From: Hyphomicrobiales bacterium
GTDB lineage: Bacteria > Pseudomonadota > Alphaproteobacteria > Rhizobiales > RI-29
Assembly (NCBI GenBank): GCA_016125495.1
Contig: WGLQ01000005.1
Location: 1-64,000, forward strand
Direction: 5' to 3'
DNA length: 64,000 nucleotides
The first letter of the stretch is position 1. Every line of letters starts with the position of its first letter. The translations under genes were made by a program, and so were the position numbers. The notes under the pieces are model-generated. The model saw only the letters and a list, made by a program, of their open reading frames with translations. It was not told the origin of the DNA and ran no database searches. Shown one piece after another: positions 62,829-64,000 of the stretch.

Positions 62829-64000
62829 TCGCGGGGCCCTTTCCTTGCCCGGCCAGCCGATCATGGACCGGGCCCGCCGGGCCGGCTTCGGACAGCAGCA
62901 GGTGCTTGGCGATCTTCATGGACGATGTCTTTGGAAGCGTGGACCGGCTCTCGAAATAGCGTGGAACCTTGAAGGACGCCAGATTGCGTCGGCAATGCTC
63001 GATGAGTGCTTCGAGCGGCGCCAAGCCGACGTCCGGACCGTCGCGCCAGACGATCAGCGCCTTGATCTCCTCGCCGCGCACCTCGTCCGCGACGGGAACG
63101 CATGCGGCCTCGGACACGGCATCGAACGACATCAGGACGCTTTCGACCTCGCGCGCGGCGATGTTCTCGCCGCTGCGCCGGATCACGTCCTTGATGCGGC
63201 CGACGATGGAGAAGTAGCCGCGCTCGTCCATGGTGAAGAGGTCACCGGTGCGGAACCAGTCGCCGTGGAAGGCGGCGGCCGTCGCCTCGGGCTTGCGGTA
63301 GTAGCCACGGAAAATACCGGGCCCGCGCACAAGCAACTCGCCGACCGTTCCGGGCGGCAGCGTATTGCCCTGCTCGTCGGCGATGCGGCATTCGCGGAAC
63401 GGGCAGGGGATGCCGCAGGAGGCCGAGCCGACCATGGCGGTCTCCTCGATCGGCATGTAGAGCGTCGGGCCGATTTCCGTCATGCCGAAGGCTTCGCGCG
63501 CGCAGAGGTCGAAGCGCTCCTCGATGACGGCGTGGAGATGGCGGGGGAGCCCGTAGACGTTGGCGCGGATGATATCATTGCGGCGGTCGTCGGGGTGGGC
63601 GGGCTGCTTCAAGGTGAGGGCGGGCAGGAGGCAGAACTCGATGCGATGCTCGCGAACCCAATGCATGAAGCGCGAGGCGCTCTGGCGCGCGGCGACGTAG
63701 AGCGTCGCGCGCTGGTGGATCGCCATCAGCAGCAGCCACTGGGGGTCCATATAATAGAATGGTGTCGATGCGAGGATGCGGCGGTAGCGGCGGCCGTCGC
63801 GGAACGCGTTCACCTTGCCGGCGTTCAGCCAATAGCGCTGCGGCTGCATGCAGCCCTTGGGAAAGCCGGTCGTGCCCGAGGTGTACTGGATGTTGAGGAG
63901 ATCGTCGTGGCCGACGTCGTCGGGCGGAGAAAAGCCGTCGAGCGGTGTCGCCAACAGATCGTCCAGGCCGTGGTGGTCCGGGCGCGGGGCGCCGGCGACG
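62821..64000 (-). CDS. Acyl/crotonobetaine-type CoA ligase (AMP-binding), 5' end outside the window
   Basis: The frame runs off the right edge, so the N-terminal part is missing; 392 residues are visible. Adenylation motifs: IQYTSGTTGFPKGCMQPQ (P-loop), EAFGMTEIGPTLYMP, WFRTGDLFTMDERGYFSIVG, RIKDVIRRSGENIAAREVES and LPKTSSMKIAKHLL, where the last Lys region closes the active site. This resembles CaiC-like and fatty/aryl acid CoA ligases, which activate a carboxylate with ATP. The downstream oxidoreductase overlaps its stop. With FadL and the amidohydrolase it suggests uptake and activation of a hydrophobic acid. Confidence 0.88.
   Translation of the reverse strand, partial: VAGAPRPDHHGLDDLLATPLDGFSPPDDVGHDDLLNIQYTSGTTGFPKGCMQPQRYWLNAGKVNAFRDGRRYRRILASTPFYYMDPQWLLLMAIHQRATLYVAARQSASRFMHWVREHRIEFCLLPALTLKQPAHPDDRRNDIIRANVYGLPRHLHAVIEERFDLCAREAFGMTEIGPTLYMPIEETAMVGSASCGIPCPFRECRIADEQGNTLPPGTVGELLVRGPGIFRGYYRKPEATAAAFHGDWFRTGDLFTMDERGYFSIVGRIKDVIRRSGENIAAREVESVLMSFDAVSEAACVPVADEVRGEEIKALIVWRDGPDVGLAPLEALIEHCRRNLASFKVPRYFESRSTLPKTSSMKIAKHLLLSEAGPAGPVHDRLAGQGKGPANG

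Overview
The window is GC-rich, gene-dense chromosomal DNA from an alphaproteobacterium, most likely of the Hyphomicrobiales/Rhodospirillales type. The evidence is the tRNA-His without the extra 5' G (a known alphaproteobacterial trait), choline-sulfatase betC, acetoacetyl-CoA synthetase with a phasin (polyhydroxybutyrate metabolism), two TRAP transporters, a zf-CHCC complex-I-type protein, and housekeeping genes ndk, holC and der. No phage, CRISPR array, rRNA or plasmid gene was seen. Both window edges cut a gene: the 3' end of an agmatinase-type ureohydrolase on the left and the 3' part of an acyl-CoA ligase on the right.

Layout. 1-2.7 kb: ureohydrolase end, then an MBOAT acyltransferase with an SGNH-like partner (polysaccharide O-acylation). 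2.7-7.3 kb: a sulfatase, then a small catabolic set (alpha/beta hydrolase, 4-OT tautomerase, flavin monooxygenase) facing a LysR regulator across a probable LysR box. 7.3-12.3 kb: a leftward run with a molybdopterin oxidoreductase, two translationally coupled HupE/UreJ-like membrane proteins, a Rid protein and a secreted cysteine-hydrolase-like protein. 12.4-15.3 kb: GNAT, choline-sulfatase, a second Rid protein, ndk. 15.5-20.7 kb: ABC-F ATPase, hypothetical gene, methyltransferase, holC, der. 20.8-21.0 kb: two related palindromic repeat units. 21.4-23 kb: small secreted protein and aspartate aminotransferase. 23.0-25.2 kb: an AT-richer, tightly packed three-gene cassette (membrane protein, solute-binding-like protein, membrane protein) that I cannot match to a known system.

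25.4-31.3 kb: a membrane-anchored SUMF1-type protein lacking the FGE cysteines, an alpha/beta hydrolase, zf-CHCC protein, FAD monooxygenase and a sodium:solute symporter. 32-40 kb: AsmA-like protein, acetoacetyl-CoA synthetase, small membrane protein, hydroxypyruvate-isomerase-type protein, a large disordered protein with a degenerate histidine-kinase end, phasin, tRNA-His. 40.8-52.6 kb: an accessory-looking block after the tRNA, with an IS3 OrfA fragment, epoxide hydrolase, MocR regulator, TRAP transporter 1 (order P-M-Q), TRAP transporter 2 (order P-Q-M, TakP-like), amidase and a 50-residue membrane protein. 52.7-55.9 kb: divergent FecR-domain protein and CHASE2 cyclase. 55.9-64 kb: P-type ATPase, then a leftward set (acyl-CoA ligase, PYROXD2-like oxidoreductase, amidohydrolase-fold protein, FadL-type porin) that reads like uptake and breakdown of a hydrophobic acid.

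The strongest candidates for something undescribed are the 23.0-25.2 kb cassette and the covarying palindrome pair at 20.84-21.0 kb. All functional calls come from reading motifs by eye; no database search was run.
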